From contig NZ_QZEY01000007.1 of NCBI RefSeq assembly GCF_003594875.1, positions 186,001 through 250,000 of the forward strand: DNA of 64,000 nucleotides, given 5' to 3'. The notes below the pieces were generated by a model that was not told the DNA's origin, ran no database searches, and was given only the letters and a program-made list of their open reading frames with translations. This DNA comes from Bailinhaonella thermotolerans. GTDB lineage: Bacteria > Actinomycetota > Actinomycetes > Streptosporangiales > Streptosporangiaceae. Below are positions 9,930 through 17,644 of this stretch, one piece after another (position 1 is the stretch's first letter; every line of letters begins with the position of its first letter). A program made the translations under genes and the position numbers.

Positions 9930-10751
9930 TCAGCCCGCGAGGCTCGCGGTGAGCTCGCGGGCGCGGCGGGAGTCGGGGCTGTAGCGCAGGCGGTCGGGCA
10001 GGATGAGCGTGCCGCGGTGGAGCGCGGACAGGGCCAGCGTGGCGCCCAGGTCGCCGACCGGGTTGCCGGGCAGGCCGTACAGCCTGCGCGCCCAGCGGGG
10101 CAGGGTGGCGAAGCCGAGCAGCGTGATCAGCGGGAACGCCGGCTTCAGCGGGGTCAGGCGCCGGGGCAGCGGCGCGTTGACCGACTGCCGCAGCGGGTGC
10201 GGGGCCTCGTCGACGAAGTACAGCCTCGGCCGCATCGAGCGGATGTACTCCCGCATCTCCCCCACCGAGCCGGGCACGTCCGCCGGGTCCAGCCCCACGA
10301 CCTGCGCCGCGCGCCGCCACTCGGCCACGAACGCGTCGGCGTCCTCGTCGCTCAGCCGGACCCCCGCCCGCCGGGCGACGTCGAGGTAGGAGTCCACCTC
10401 GCCCACGTGCACCCACAGCAGGGCGTCGGGGTCGTCGAGGCGGAACCGCTCGCCGGTGTCCGGGTCGTACGCCGTGAGGGTCGCGTGGATCTTGCGGACG
10501 CGCGCCCCGGCCCGCTCGACCTCGGGCAGCGTGCCGTACGTCCGGACGCGCACGAACTCGACGGTCCGCTGGAGCCGCGCCCAGGACTCACGGGGGTCCA
10601 TCAGCGAGGAGTTCTGCGCCACGCCCCGCATCGCGCGCGGATGCAGCCCCTGCATCAGCAGCGCCCGGAACCCGCCGATCACCTGGATCGGCTCGCCCAT
10701 CACCCGCCAGGTCACCGAACCGGGTCCGAACAGCCCGTAGTCCTCGGCCAT
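9930..10751 (-). CDS. MpaB/latex-clearing-type oxygenase family protein (DUF2236)
   Basis: A 273-residue protein of the DUF2236 family (MpaB and rubber oxygenase type), presumed haem-dependent. Family features seen are the N-terminal GPGSVTWRVMGEP, LLMQGLHPRAMRGV, and the WVHVGEVDSYL segment near residue 105 with the conserved WVH. The start at 10751 is preceded by GGGAGGG; the frame continues upstream but the extra residues are repeat-like. The substrate is unknown. An operator-like inverted repeat lies 27 bases upstream. Confidence 0.8.
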   Translation of the reverse strand: MAEDYGLFGPGSVTWRVMGEPIQVIGGFRALLMQGLHPRAMRGVAQNSSLMDPRESWARLQRTVEFVRVRTYGTLPEVERAGARVRKIHATLTAYDPDTGERFRLDDPDALLWVHVGEVDSYLDVARRAGVRLSDEDADAFVAEWRRAAQVVGLDPADVPGSVGEMREYIRSMRPRLYFVDEAPHPLRQSVNAPLPRRLTPLKPAFPLITLLGFATLPRWARRLYGLPGNPVGDLGATLALSALHRGTLILPDRLRYSPDSRRARELTASLAG

Positions 10752-10777
10752 GCTCACCCTCCCGCCAGACCGGTCAT

Positions 10778-10793
10778 GCAAGTGCTTACTTAC
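10778..10793. promoter_or_regulatory. TetR-type operator-like inverted repeat
   Basis: GCAAGT-GCTT-ACTTAC is an inverted repeat with five of six arm positions matching, placed 27 bases upstream of the oxygenase ATG. It resembles AAGTNNNNACTT sites bound by TetR-family repressors. No TetR gene is nearby, so the regulator is unknown. Confidence 0.35.
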
Positions 10794-10966
10794 CCTACCG
10801 AACGCGGGATCACTCCGAAGATCCCCCTCCGGTACGGCCCGCCGCGAACGCCACCGGGTCCCGGCGGGCGCGCCGCGACGGCCGTACGGCACGCGGAAGC
10901 CGTACGGCGCGGGCGGCGTGCCGTACGGCGAGCGGACGACGGGGGGAGGCGGGGAGGCCGGCGTGG

Positions 10967-11632
10967 TCAGGAGGCGGCGGTGGCGCGCTCGGCCTGGGCG
11001 CGGAGGTTCTGGACGGCCTGGGCGGGGTCGTCGGCCCCGTAGACGGCGTTGCCCGCGACGAAGACGTCCGCGCCCGCCTCGGCGCAGCGCTCGATGGTCT
11101 CGGCGGAGACGCCGCCGTCCACCTGGAGCCACACGCCGCGGTCGCCGATGAGCCTCCTCGCCCGGCGGATCTTGGGCAGCACGATGTCGAGGAACCTCTG
11201 CCCCCCGAAGCCCGGCTCCACGGTCATCAGCAGCAGCATGTCGATCTCGGGCAGCAGGTCCTCGTACGGCTCCACGCCCGTTGCGGGGTTGAGCGCGAGC
11301 CCGGCCCGGGCCCCGGCGGAGCGGATGGCGCGCAGCGTGCGCACGGGGGCGCGGGCGGCCTCGGCGTGGATGGTCACGCTTTCCGCGCCCGCCTCGGCGT
11401 ACTGCGGGGCCCAGCGCTCGGGCTGCTCGATCATCAGGTGGCAGTCGAGCGGCAACGAGGTCGCCTTGAGCAGCGCCTCGACGATCGGGAGGCCGAGCGT
11501 GAGGTTCGGCACGAAGTGGTTGTCCATCACGTCGACGTGCAACCAGTCGGCCGCGCCGGCGACCGCGGCCGCCTCGTCGGCCAGCCGGGCGAAGTCCGCG
11601 GACAGGATGCTGGGCGAGATCTGTACTGCCAT
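10967..11632 (-). CDS. rpe: ribulose-phosphate 3-epimerase
   Basis: Interconverts ribulose 5-phosphate and xylulose 5-phosphate in the pentose phosphate pathway. The start is the ATG at 11632, giving the family N-terminus [17 protein letters not shown]. Metal and catalytic motifs are present: [14 protein letters not shown] near residue 35, [19 protein letters not shown] near 140 and VDGGVS near 175. The 221 residues are normal. It follows the PAP2 gene on the same strand. Confidence 0.95.
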   Translation of the reverse strand: MAVQISPSILSADFARLADEAAAVAGAADWLHVDVMDNHFVPNLTLGLPIVEALLKATSLPLDCHLMIEQPERWAPQYAEAGAESVTIHAEAARAPVRTLRAIRSAGARAGLALNPATGVEPYEDLLPEIDMLLLMTVEPGFGGQRFLDIVLPKIRRARRLIGDRGVWLQVDGGVSAETIERCAEAGADVFVAGNAVYGADDPAQAVQNLRAQAERATAAS

Positions 11633-11681
11633 GATGCGAAAGTCTATTTCCGCCGGACATGCGCGCACGCCCCGGCCCTGG

Positions 11682-12683
11682 TCATCCGCGCGGTTCCGCC
11701 GCGATCGACCGGGCGCCGGGCCCCACGAGCCCCAGGCGGAGGAACAGCAGCGGGGCCCCGAGCTGGACCCAGAGGGTGAGCAGGGCGTAGCGCGCGTAAC
11801 GAAGCACGTCGGCCAGGACCGAGTCCCCGTCCGGCAGGACCGCCTTCAGCCCGGCGTAGATCACCGCGACCCCGGCGGCCCCGACCACCAGGCGCAGCAG
11901 CCGCCGCCAGAGCGGGCCCGAGGCGTCGAACCAGCCCAGCCGGTCCATGTACGCCGCCCCGGCGAGCATGCCGAACAGCGCCCCGCCCATCGCGATCAGG
12001 CTCTCCAGGCTCTCCGGGTCCACGGCCTTGGCGCCCGTCCAGGTCGCCGGGAGCCGCCACCCCTCGTACGCCGCCAGGGCCAGCGCGCCCGCCAGGATCA
12101 GCCCCCAGGAGACGCCCGCCGCGAGCGCGAGGCGCCCGGCCGTCCCCAGCCCGCGCCACCACGCGACCGCGCGCTCCTCCAGGGCCAGGAACGCCCACAG
12201 CGTCAGCAGCCCGAGCGCGAACCCGGCGATCACGTCCGAGATGAAGTGCACGCCCAGGTAGATCCGCGACAGGCCGATGACCAGCGCGAACGACGCCGCC
12301 CCCGCCCACGCGGCCCGCCTGCGGGTGAGGGCGGCCACCGCGCCCCACACGTTCGCCGAGAGCTGGGCGTGGCCGGACGGCATCCCGAACGACGACTCGG
12401 CCGACAGCGGGAGGACCCGGGGATCGATCCAGTACGGCCGGGGCGCGTGCGCGGCGAGCTTGGCCACCGCGTTCAGCCCGCCCGCGACCAGCACGATCAG
12501 CCCGACGCGCAGGCCGGCGGCGGGGCTGACGCACCAGTAGAGCACCGGCAGCAGCACCAGGAAGAACGTCTCGGTCCCGAAGAACGAGGCGGTCTCCATC
12601 ACCGGTTCGAGCCAGGCGCCCCATCCCTGGATCCAGACGATCGGGTCGATCTCGGCCTCGCGCAGCCCGTCCAGCAGGTCCAT
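11682..12683 (-). CDS. PAP2-family phosphatase
   Basis: A 333-residue membrane phosphatase. The three catalytic motifs of the acid phosphatase/PAP2 superfamily are visible: KLAAHAPRP near residue 75, MPSGHAQ near 100, and [12 protein letters not shown] near 140. Several hydrophobic helices surround and follow them. Such enzymes act on lipid phosphates or undecaprenyl diphosphate at the membrane. The first 30 residues ([22 protein letters not shown]) resemble PAP2 proteins with an N-terminal membrane segment. The substrate is not determinable. Confidence 0.85.
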   Translation of the reverse strand: MDLLDGLREAEIDPIVWIQGWGAWLEPVMETASFFGTETFFLVLLPVLYWCVSPAAGLRVGLIVLVAGGLNAVAKLAAHAPRPYWIDPRVLPLSAESSFGMPSGHAQLSANVWGAVAALTRRRAAWAGAASFALVIGLSRIYLGVHFISDVIAGFALGLLTLWAFLALEERAVAWWRGLGTAGRLALAAGVSWGLILAGALALAAYEGWRLPATWTGAKAVDPESLESLIAMGGALFGMLAGAAYMDRLGWFDASGPLWRRLLRLVVGAAGVAVIYAGLKAVLPDGDSVLADVLRYARYALLTLWVQLGAPLLFLRLGLVGPGARSIAAEPRG

Positions 12684-12809
12684 CGGCCCACGAGATCACA
12701 TCCGCCGAACCACGTTCAAGAGCGGCGGCTCCCCCACGTCGTCGCCCGGAGTCGGCGGCCCCCCGCGTCGCCCGCGGGCGCGGGCGTCCCGCCGGCGTGG
12801 GCGGCCCCG

Positions 12810-14474
12810 TCAGCCCGCCGTTCGGCGGAGCAGCGCGAGGAACATCGCGTCGGTGCCGTGCCGGTGCGGCCAGAACTGGGCGTACGGCCCCGGCCCGAGG
12901 CCGGTGACCTCGGGGAGGTACTCCCGCGCGTCCAGCACCTCCACGTCGCCACGCGCCTCCGCCACGTCCGACACCACGACGCGGGTCTCGGCCAGGTGCG
13001 GCGAGCAGGTCACGTAGGCCACGACCCCGCCCGGCCGCACGGCGTCCAGACCGGATTCGAGCAGCCGCCGCTGGACCGGGGTCAGCTCCGCGACCGAGGC
13101 GGGGTCGCGCCGCCAGCGCGACTCGGGCCGGCGGCGCAGCGCGCCGAGCCCGGTGCAGGGCGCGTCCACGATCACCCGGTCGAACGCCCCCGCGCGCCAC
13201 GCGGGCACGGCGCCGTCGGCCACGATCGCCGGGCCGCGCGCCGCCCGCCCGGCCATCCGCGCCCGGTGGAACTGCAGGTCGGCGCCCAGCACCCGGGCTC
13301 CTCGCCCGGCCGCGACCGCGCCGAGCAGCCCGGCCTTGCCGCCGGGGCCCGCGCACATGTCCAGCCAGGCCCGGTCGTCCCCCTCGACGGGGACGCGGGC
13401 CAGCGCGAGCGCGACCAGCTGGCTGGCCTCGTCCTGTACGGCGGCCCGCCCCTCGCGCACCGCCGGGATGTCCCCCGGATCGCCCTCGGGCAGGTAGGCG
13501 GCGTACGGGGAGAACTCCCCCGGCTCGGCCCCGGCGGCGACCAGCTCGTCCACCTCGGCCAGGCCCGGCCTCGCCACCAGCGTCACGCGCGGGCGCGCGT
13601 TGTCGGCCGCCAGCAGGTCATCGATCTCCCCGGCCCCCACGGCGTCGCGCAGCGCCGACACGATCCATTCCGGATGGCTGTGCACCACCGCGAGGTGCCC
13701 CACCGGGTCCCGCCCGGCGTCCGGGGCGAGGACGTCCAGCCAGGCGTCCAGGTCCCGCGCCGCGATCTTCCGCAGCACGGCGTTGGCGAACTTCGCCGGG
13801 CCCTGGCCCACGCGCCGCCGTACCAGGTCCACGGTCGCGCTCACGGCGGCGTGGGCGGGGACGCGGGTCCGCAGGAGCTGGTGCGCCCCCAGCCGCAGCG
13901 CGTCCAGCAGCGGCGGGTCCATCTTCCGCAGCGGCCGGTCGCTGCACGTCGCGATGATCTCGTCGTAGGTCCCCAGCCCGCGCAGCGTCCCGTAGGCCAG
14001 CTCGGTCGCGAAGGCCGCGTCCCGGCCGCCGATCCCGCGCTCGCGCAGCAGCCCCGGCAGCAGCAGGTTGGCGTACGCGTCCCGCTCGTCCACCGCCCGC
14101 AGCAGGTCGAACGCCGCCTCCCTGGCCGGGTCGCGCGGCGTCCGGCCCCCGGCCTTGCCGCCGCGGCCCGCACGGCCCGAGCCCGCGCGCGGACCCGGCG
14201 CGCCCGATCCGGTACGGCCGCGGGCCCGGCCCTCCCCCGCGCCCGCGCGGCCGGGAGTGCCGCCGGTGGCGTCCTCGCGCGTGTCGGCGCGGCCGCCCGC
14301 CGTACCGCCGGAGCGGGGGGTGTCCCGGTCCCGGCGCGGGGTGTCGCCGCGCCCGGTGTCACGGCGCGGGGTGTCGCGGCGCGGGGTGTCGCGGCGCGGG
14401 GTGTCGCGGTCGGTCGCGCCGCGGTCGCGATTCGTGTTCGCGCGGCGGGTGGGGCGGTCGCCTCGGTGGTTCAT
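12810..14474 (-). CDS. rsmB: 16S rRNA m5C967 methyltransferase RsmB-like
   Basis: A 554-residue RNA methyltransferase. After a disordered basic extension of about 115 residues with DTPRR repeats comes a NusB-like RNA-binding domain (from DPAREAAFDLLRAVDERD) and a Rossmann methyltransferase domain with MCAGPGGKAGLLGA. The two catalytic cysteines lie in DAPCTGLGALRRRPE and YVTCSPHLAET. It methylates C967 of 16S rRNA by family analogy. The gene starts seven bases after fmt and is co-transcribed with def and fmt, a common actinobacterial order. Confidence 0.9.
   Translation of the reverse strand: MNHRGDRPTRRANTNRDRGATDRDTPRRDTPRRDTPRRDTGRGDTPRRDRDTPRSGGTAGGRADTREDATGGTPGRAGAGEGRARGRTGSGAPGPRAGSGRAGRGGKAGGRTPRDPAREAAFDLLRAVDERDAYANLLLPGLLRERGIGGRDAAFATELAYGTLRGLGTYDEIIATCSDRPLRKMDPPLLDALRLGAHQLLRTRVPAHAAVSATVDLVRRRVGQGPAKFANAVLRKIAARDLDAWLDVLAPDAGRDPVGHLAVVHSHPEWIVSALRDAVGAGEIDDLLAADNARPRVTLVARPGLAEVDELVAAGAEPGEFSPYAAYLPEGDPGDIPAVREGRAAVQDEASQLVALALARVPVEGDDRAWLDMCAGPGGKAGLLGAVAAGRGARVLGADLQFHRARMAGRAARGPAIVADGAVPAWRAGAFDRVIVDAPCTGLGALRRRPESRWRRDPASVAELTPVQRRLLESGLDAVRPGGVVAYVTCSPHLAETRVVVSDVAEARGDVEVLDAREYLPEVTGLGPGPYAQFWPHRHGTDAMFLALLRRTAG
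14330..14413 (-). repeat. 15-base tandem repeat coding DTPRR
   Basis: Near the 5' end of rsmB a 15-base unit, GTGTCGCGGCGCGGG on the plus strand, is repeated three times exactly and several more times with changes. It codes the pentapeptide DTPRR. The array sits in the disordered N-terminal extension, so its copy number could vary without damage to the enzyme. Confidence 0.8.
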
Positions 14475-14481
14475 GATGTGA

Positions 14482-15450
14482 TCAGGCCAGTCGGTCGTCG
14501 TCGGTGAGGCGGGTGCCGCGGGCCCATTCGGCGGCGGTCATGCGGCGCTTGCCCTGCGGCTGGACCTCGCCCAGCTCGACCGGGTGGGTGCCGGTGCCGA
14601 TCAGGACGGAGTTCTTGCCGACGGCCACGCGGCCGGGCTCCAGGCCGTTGCAGCCGGAGCCGGAGCCCAGGTCGTTGCCGGGGCCGGGGATGTCGGGGCG
14701 CGGGCGCACCGGGCCCAGCTTGATCCGGGTGTCGCGGAACGTCGTCCACGCGCCGGGGGCCGGGGTGCAGGCGCGGATCAGCCGGTCCACGCGCATCGCG
14801 GGGGCCGTCCAGTCCACGCGGGCGTCGTCCACCTCCAGCTTCGGGGCGAGCGAGACGCCCTCGGCGGGCTGTGGCCGGGCCTCCAGCGCGCCGTCGGCGA
14901 TGCCGTCGAGCGTGGCGGCGAGCAGGCCCGCGCCGGACACGGCGAGGCGGCCCAGCAGCTCGCCGCTGGTGTCGGTCGGGCGGATGGTCTCGGTGGTCAC
15001 GCCGTAGACGGGCCCCGCGTCCAGCTCCTTGACGATCTGGAACGTGGTCGCGCCGGTGATCTCGTCGCCGTGCAGGATCGCGTGCTGCACGGGGGCCGCG
15101 CCGCGCCACGCCGGCAGCAGGGAGAAGTGCAGGTTGATCCACCCGTGGCGGGGGATGTCCAGCGCGACCTGCGGCAGGATCGCGCCGTAGGCCACCACGG
15201 GGCAGGCGTCCGGGGCGATCTCACGCAGCCGGTCGAGGAACTCCGGGTCCCGCGCCTTGGCCGGCTTGAGCACCTCCAGGCCCGCCTCGGCCGCGCGCGC
15301 CCCGACCGGGCTCGGCAGCAGCCTGCGCCCGCGCCCCGCGGGGGCGTCGGGGCGGGTGACGACGGCGACCACCTCGTGCCGCTCGGACTCGAGCAGCGCT
15401 TCGAGGGCGGGCAGGGCGATCTCGGGTGTCCCGGCGAAGACCAGACGCAA
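14482..15450 (-). CDS. fmt: methionyl-tRNA formyltransferase
   Basis: Formylates initiator Met-tRNA using 10-formyltetrahydrofolate. The 322 residues start [10 protein letters not shown]. The catalytic Asn and His lie in [18 protein letters not shown] near residue 105, and the catalytic Asp in ELDAGPVYG near 143. A C-terminal OB-type tRNA-binding domain follows. It starts three bases after the def stop, so the enzymes that add and remove the formyl group are coupled. Confidence 0.96.
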   Translation of the reverse strand: MRLVFAGTPEIALPALEALLESERHEVVAVVTRPDAPAGRGRRLLPSPVGARAAEAGLEVLKPAKARDPEFLDRLREIAPDACPVVAYGAILPQVALDIPRHGWINLHFSLLPAWRGAAPVQHAILHGDEITGATTFQIVKELDAGPVYGVTTETIRPTDTSGELLGRLAVSGAGLLAATLDGIADGALEARPQPAEGVSLAPKLEVDDARVDWTAPAMRVDRLIRACTPAPGAWTTFRDTRIKLGPVRPRPDIPGPGNDLGSGSGCNGLEPGRVAVGKNSVLIGTGTHPVELGEVQPQGKRRMTAAEWARGTRLTDDDRLA

Positions 15451-15453
15451 CGG

Positions 15454-15999
15454 TTACAGCGCCTTCCCTTGGGTGGAGTGCGGCGAGAACTTGACCGTCG
15501 GCGCGCTCAGCCCGGACCACTCCGCCTCGCGGATCGCCCTCATCGCGGCCTTGCGCTGCTCGGGGTCGAGCCGGTCGATGAACAGGATGCCGTCGAGGTG
15601 GTCGGTCTCGTGCTGCACGCAGCGCGCCAGCAGGTGGGTGCCCTCGATGGTGACGGGTTCACCGTACATGTTGAAGCCCTTGGCGACCGCGCTGATCGCC
15701 CGCGGGGTCCTGAACGCCAGCCCGGGGATGGACAGGCAGCCCTCGTCGTCCTCCTCGATGTCCTCGGAGAGGTTCAGGTCGGGGTTGATCAGGTGCCCGA
15801 GCTGGTCGTCCACGTAGTAGGTGAAGACCCGCAGGCCCACGCCGATCTGCGGCGCGGCCAGCCCGGCCCCGGGCGCGTCCAGCATCGTGTCGGTGAGGTC
15901 CTTGACGAGCTTGCGCAGCTCCTTGTCGAAGGTCTTCACCGGCTCCGCGGGGGTGCGCAGCACGGGATCGCCGAACAGGCGGATCTCCTGGATGGCCAC
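15454..15999 (-). CDS. def: peptide deformylase
   Basis: Removes the formyl group from new proteins. All three metalloprotease motifs are seen: GAGLAAPQIG near residue 44, EGCLSIPG near 87 and QHETDHLDG near 129, giving the Cys and two His metal ligands plus the catalytic Glu. At 181 residues it is a normal type I deformylase. It is the first gene of the def-fmt-rsmB run. Confidence 0.96.
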   Translation of the reverse strand: MAIQEIRLFGDPVLRTPAEPVKTFDKELRKLVKDLTDTMLDAPGAGLAAPQIGVGLRVFTYYVDDQLGHLINPDLNLSEDIEEDDEGCLSIPGLAFRTPRAISAVAKGFNMYGEPVTIEGTHLLARCVQHETDHLDGILFIDRLDPEQRKAAMRAIREAEWSGLSAPTVKFSPHSTQGKAL

Positions 16000-16095
16000 G
16001 GGGGCTCCGTTTCACGGTCGTACGTCGGAACGCCCCCAAGTCTACGGTCCCGCGAACGCCCCGCCGCGCCTCCCTCGGCGGCCTGGGCCGCGCCG

Positions 16096-16173
16096 CACGG
16101 CCTCACACCACGGCCTCACACCACGGCCTCACATCGCGGCCTCACATCGCGGTCTCACATCACGGCCTCACCT
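16096..16173. repeat. six 13-base tandem repeats
   Basis: The unit CACGGCCTCACAC occurs six times end to end with zero to three changes per copy. The last copy contains the TGA stop codon of the sulfotransferase gene (16168-16170). The array fills the gap between that gene and def. Confidence 0.85.
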
Positions 16174-16839
16174 CATGCGCCCGCCGGCCAGGACGCGGAG
16201 GAACCGGCGGCGGAACTCGCGGGCGTCGTTCCCGCGCGGGAAGGGCGCGTCCGGCACCGGGACGCCGAGGAACGCGCACAGCGGCTCCCAGCCCTGCCGT
16301 ACGTCGTAGACCAGGAGGCGGTCGGCGGGCACCCCCGCCAGGACGGCCTCGTTGTGCGCGACGAACCACGCGATGGCCCCTTCGCGGTCGAAGCGGGTCA
16401 TCCCGATGTCGCGCCCCACGGCGTCCATCATCGAGAACAGCCCGCGCGGCGTCGGGTGCAGCGTGACCAGCGCGCGCAGCGGCGGGCCGGCGACCGGGCG
16501 CCGCGTCAGCAGCGGGATCCGGAAGATCGTCTTCCGCGCGCTCTCGTACCACTCCTCCGGGTCGCGGGTGGTGTGCACCACCTTCGCGTCCGGATACCGC
16601 TCCATCAGCGGCCGCCAGTACGCCCCGGCCGGGAAGTCGGTGGTCGAGCGGTACCCCCGGAACACCTCCTCCCAGTCCACCGGCCTCCCCCGCGCGACGT
16701 CGATCCAGTGCCGGTACCGCTCGGGCCGCCCGATGACCTCCTTCATGTGGTACGTCGGCCCGAACCCGAGCAAGTCCAGCGCCCGCCGCAGCGAGTCCGT
16801 GCCCGTCCGCCCGTGCCCCGAACCGATCACCTCGAGCAC
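16168..16839 (-). CDS. sulfotransferase family protein
   Basis: A 223-residue protein with the PAPS-binding 5' loop GSGHGRTGTDSLRRAL near the N-terminus and the 3'-phosphate motif HTTRDPEEWYESA near residue 85. Both mark it as a small sulfotransferase of the type common in actinomycetes; the acceptor is unknown. The GTG at 16839 is chosen because AGGAGG lies six bases before it and the family starts close to the P-loop; an ATG at 16881 would add 14 residues. It stands alone. Confidence 0.8.
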   Translation of the reverse strand: MLEVIGSGHGRTGTDSLRRALDLLGFGPTYHMKEVIGRPERYRHWIDVARGRPVDWEEVFRGYRSTTDFPAGAYWRPLMERYPDAKVVHTTRDPEEWYESARKTIFRIPLLTRRPVAGPPLRALVTLHPTPRGLFSMMDAVGRDIGMTRFDREGAIAWFVAHNEAVLAGVPADRLLVYDVRQGWEPLCAFLGVPVPDAPFPRGNDAREFRRRFLRVLAGGRMR

Positions 16840-16974
16840 CGCGCTCCTCCTCCCGCCGCCGTCCCTCCCCGGATCATCCACCCGCCGGGCCGCCCGGGGA
16901 ACCTCCCCCGGACCCGGCGCGGCCTGTCGATCCCGCGGCCGGCCCCGCGCGGGCGGGTGACGCGGCCCCGGGGG

Positions 16975-17568
16975 TCAGGACCCGGGGGCCGTGAAGGCGC
17001 GGCGGAGTTCGGCGCGTACGGCGGTGCGCCCGAGGGGGGTCAGGCCCACGCCGGTGGCGGCGCGGCCGACGAGGCCGCAGTACGCGAGGACGTCGAGGGC
17101 CTGGTCGATGGCCTCCGGGTGGCCGAGGCGGGCGACCGGGACCGGCTCCCCCTCGGCGTACAGCATGGTCAGGAGGTCCACGAGCCCGGCGTCGATCTCG
17201 GCGGAGCCGGTGAGGCCGAAGTCGGCGCGGTCGAGCACGTCCATGACGACCTCGTCCCAGAAGGCCAGGAGCTTGTCGGGCTCGCCCACGGCCAGCTCGC
17301 CGACGCGGGGGCCGGGGCGGGCGACGCCGCGCTCGACGCGGACCAGGCGGGTGTTGACCACGACCACCCAGAGCACGTGGGGCGGGCGGGGGCGGGCCAG
17401 TTCGTCGGCGGGGAAGCGCAGGCCGAGCGTGCGCACGGCCTCGGCGGCGTCCCCGGCGCTCAGCACCCCGGCGGGGGTCAGCGGCCGTTCCCCCGTCCAC
17501 ACCGCGAGCCGCCAGGCGTCCTCCACCAGCGGCACACGCAGCACGCCCCGCGCCAGCTCAGCCGTCAT
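16975..17568 (-). CDS. hypothetical protein with winged-helix-like C-terminus
   Basis: A 197-residue protein I do not recognise. The N-terminal part has RPLTPAGVLSAGDAAEAVRTLG and then VVNTRLVRVERGVARPG, a layout seen in several uncharacterised actinobacterial proteins. The C-terminal third (YCGLVGRAATGVGLTPLGRTAVR) looks like a winged helix, the shape of transcription-factor or RNA-binding domains. There are no membrane segments. It follows priA on the same strand after 76 bases. Codon use is normal, so it is a real gene. Confidence 0.65.
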   Translation of the reverse strand: MTAELARGVLRVPLVEDAWRLAVWTGERPLTPAGVLSAGDAAEAVRTLGLRFPADELARPRPPHVLWVVVVNTRLVRVERGVARPGPRVGELAVGEPDKLLAFWDEVVMDVLDRADFGLTGSAEIDAGLVDLLTMLYAEGEPVPVARLGHPEAIDQALDVLAYCGLVGRAATGVGLTPLGRTAVRAELRRAFTAPGS

Positions 17569-17644
17569 CCGATCTTCCGCCCCTCCGTCCCGGCGTACGT
17601 CGTCGCGACCACCGAACCTATCGTCAGACGGGGGCGCGCGTGCG

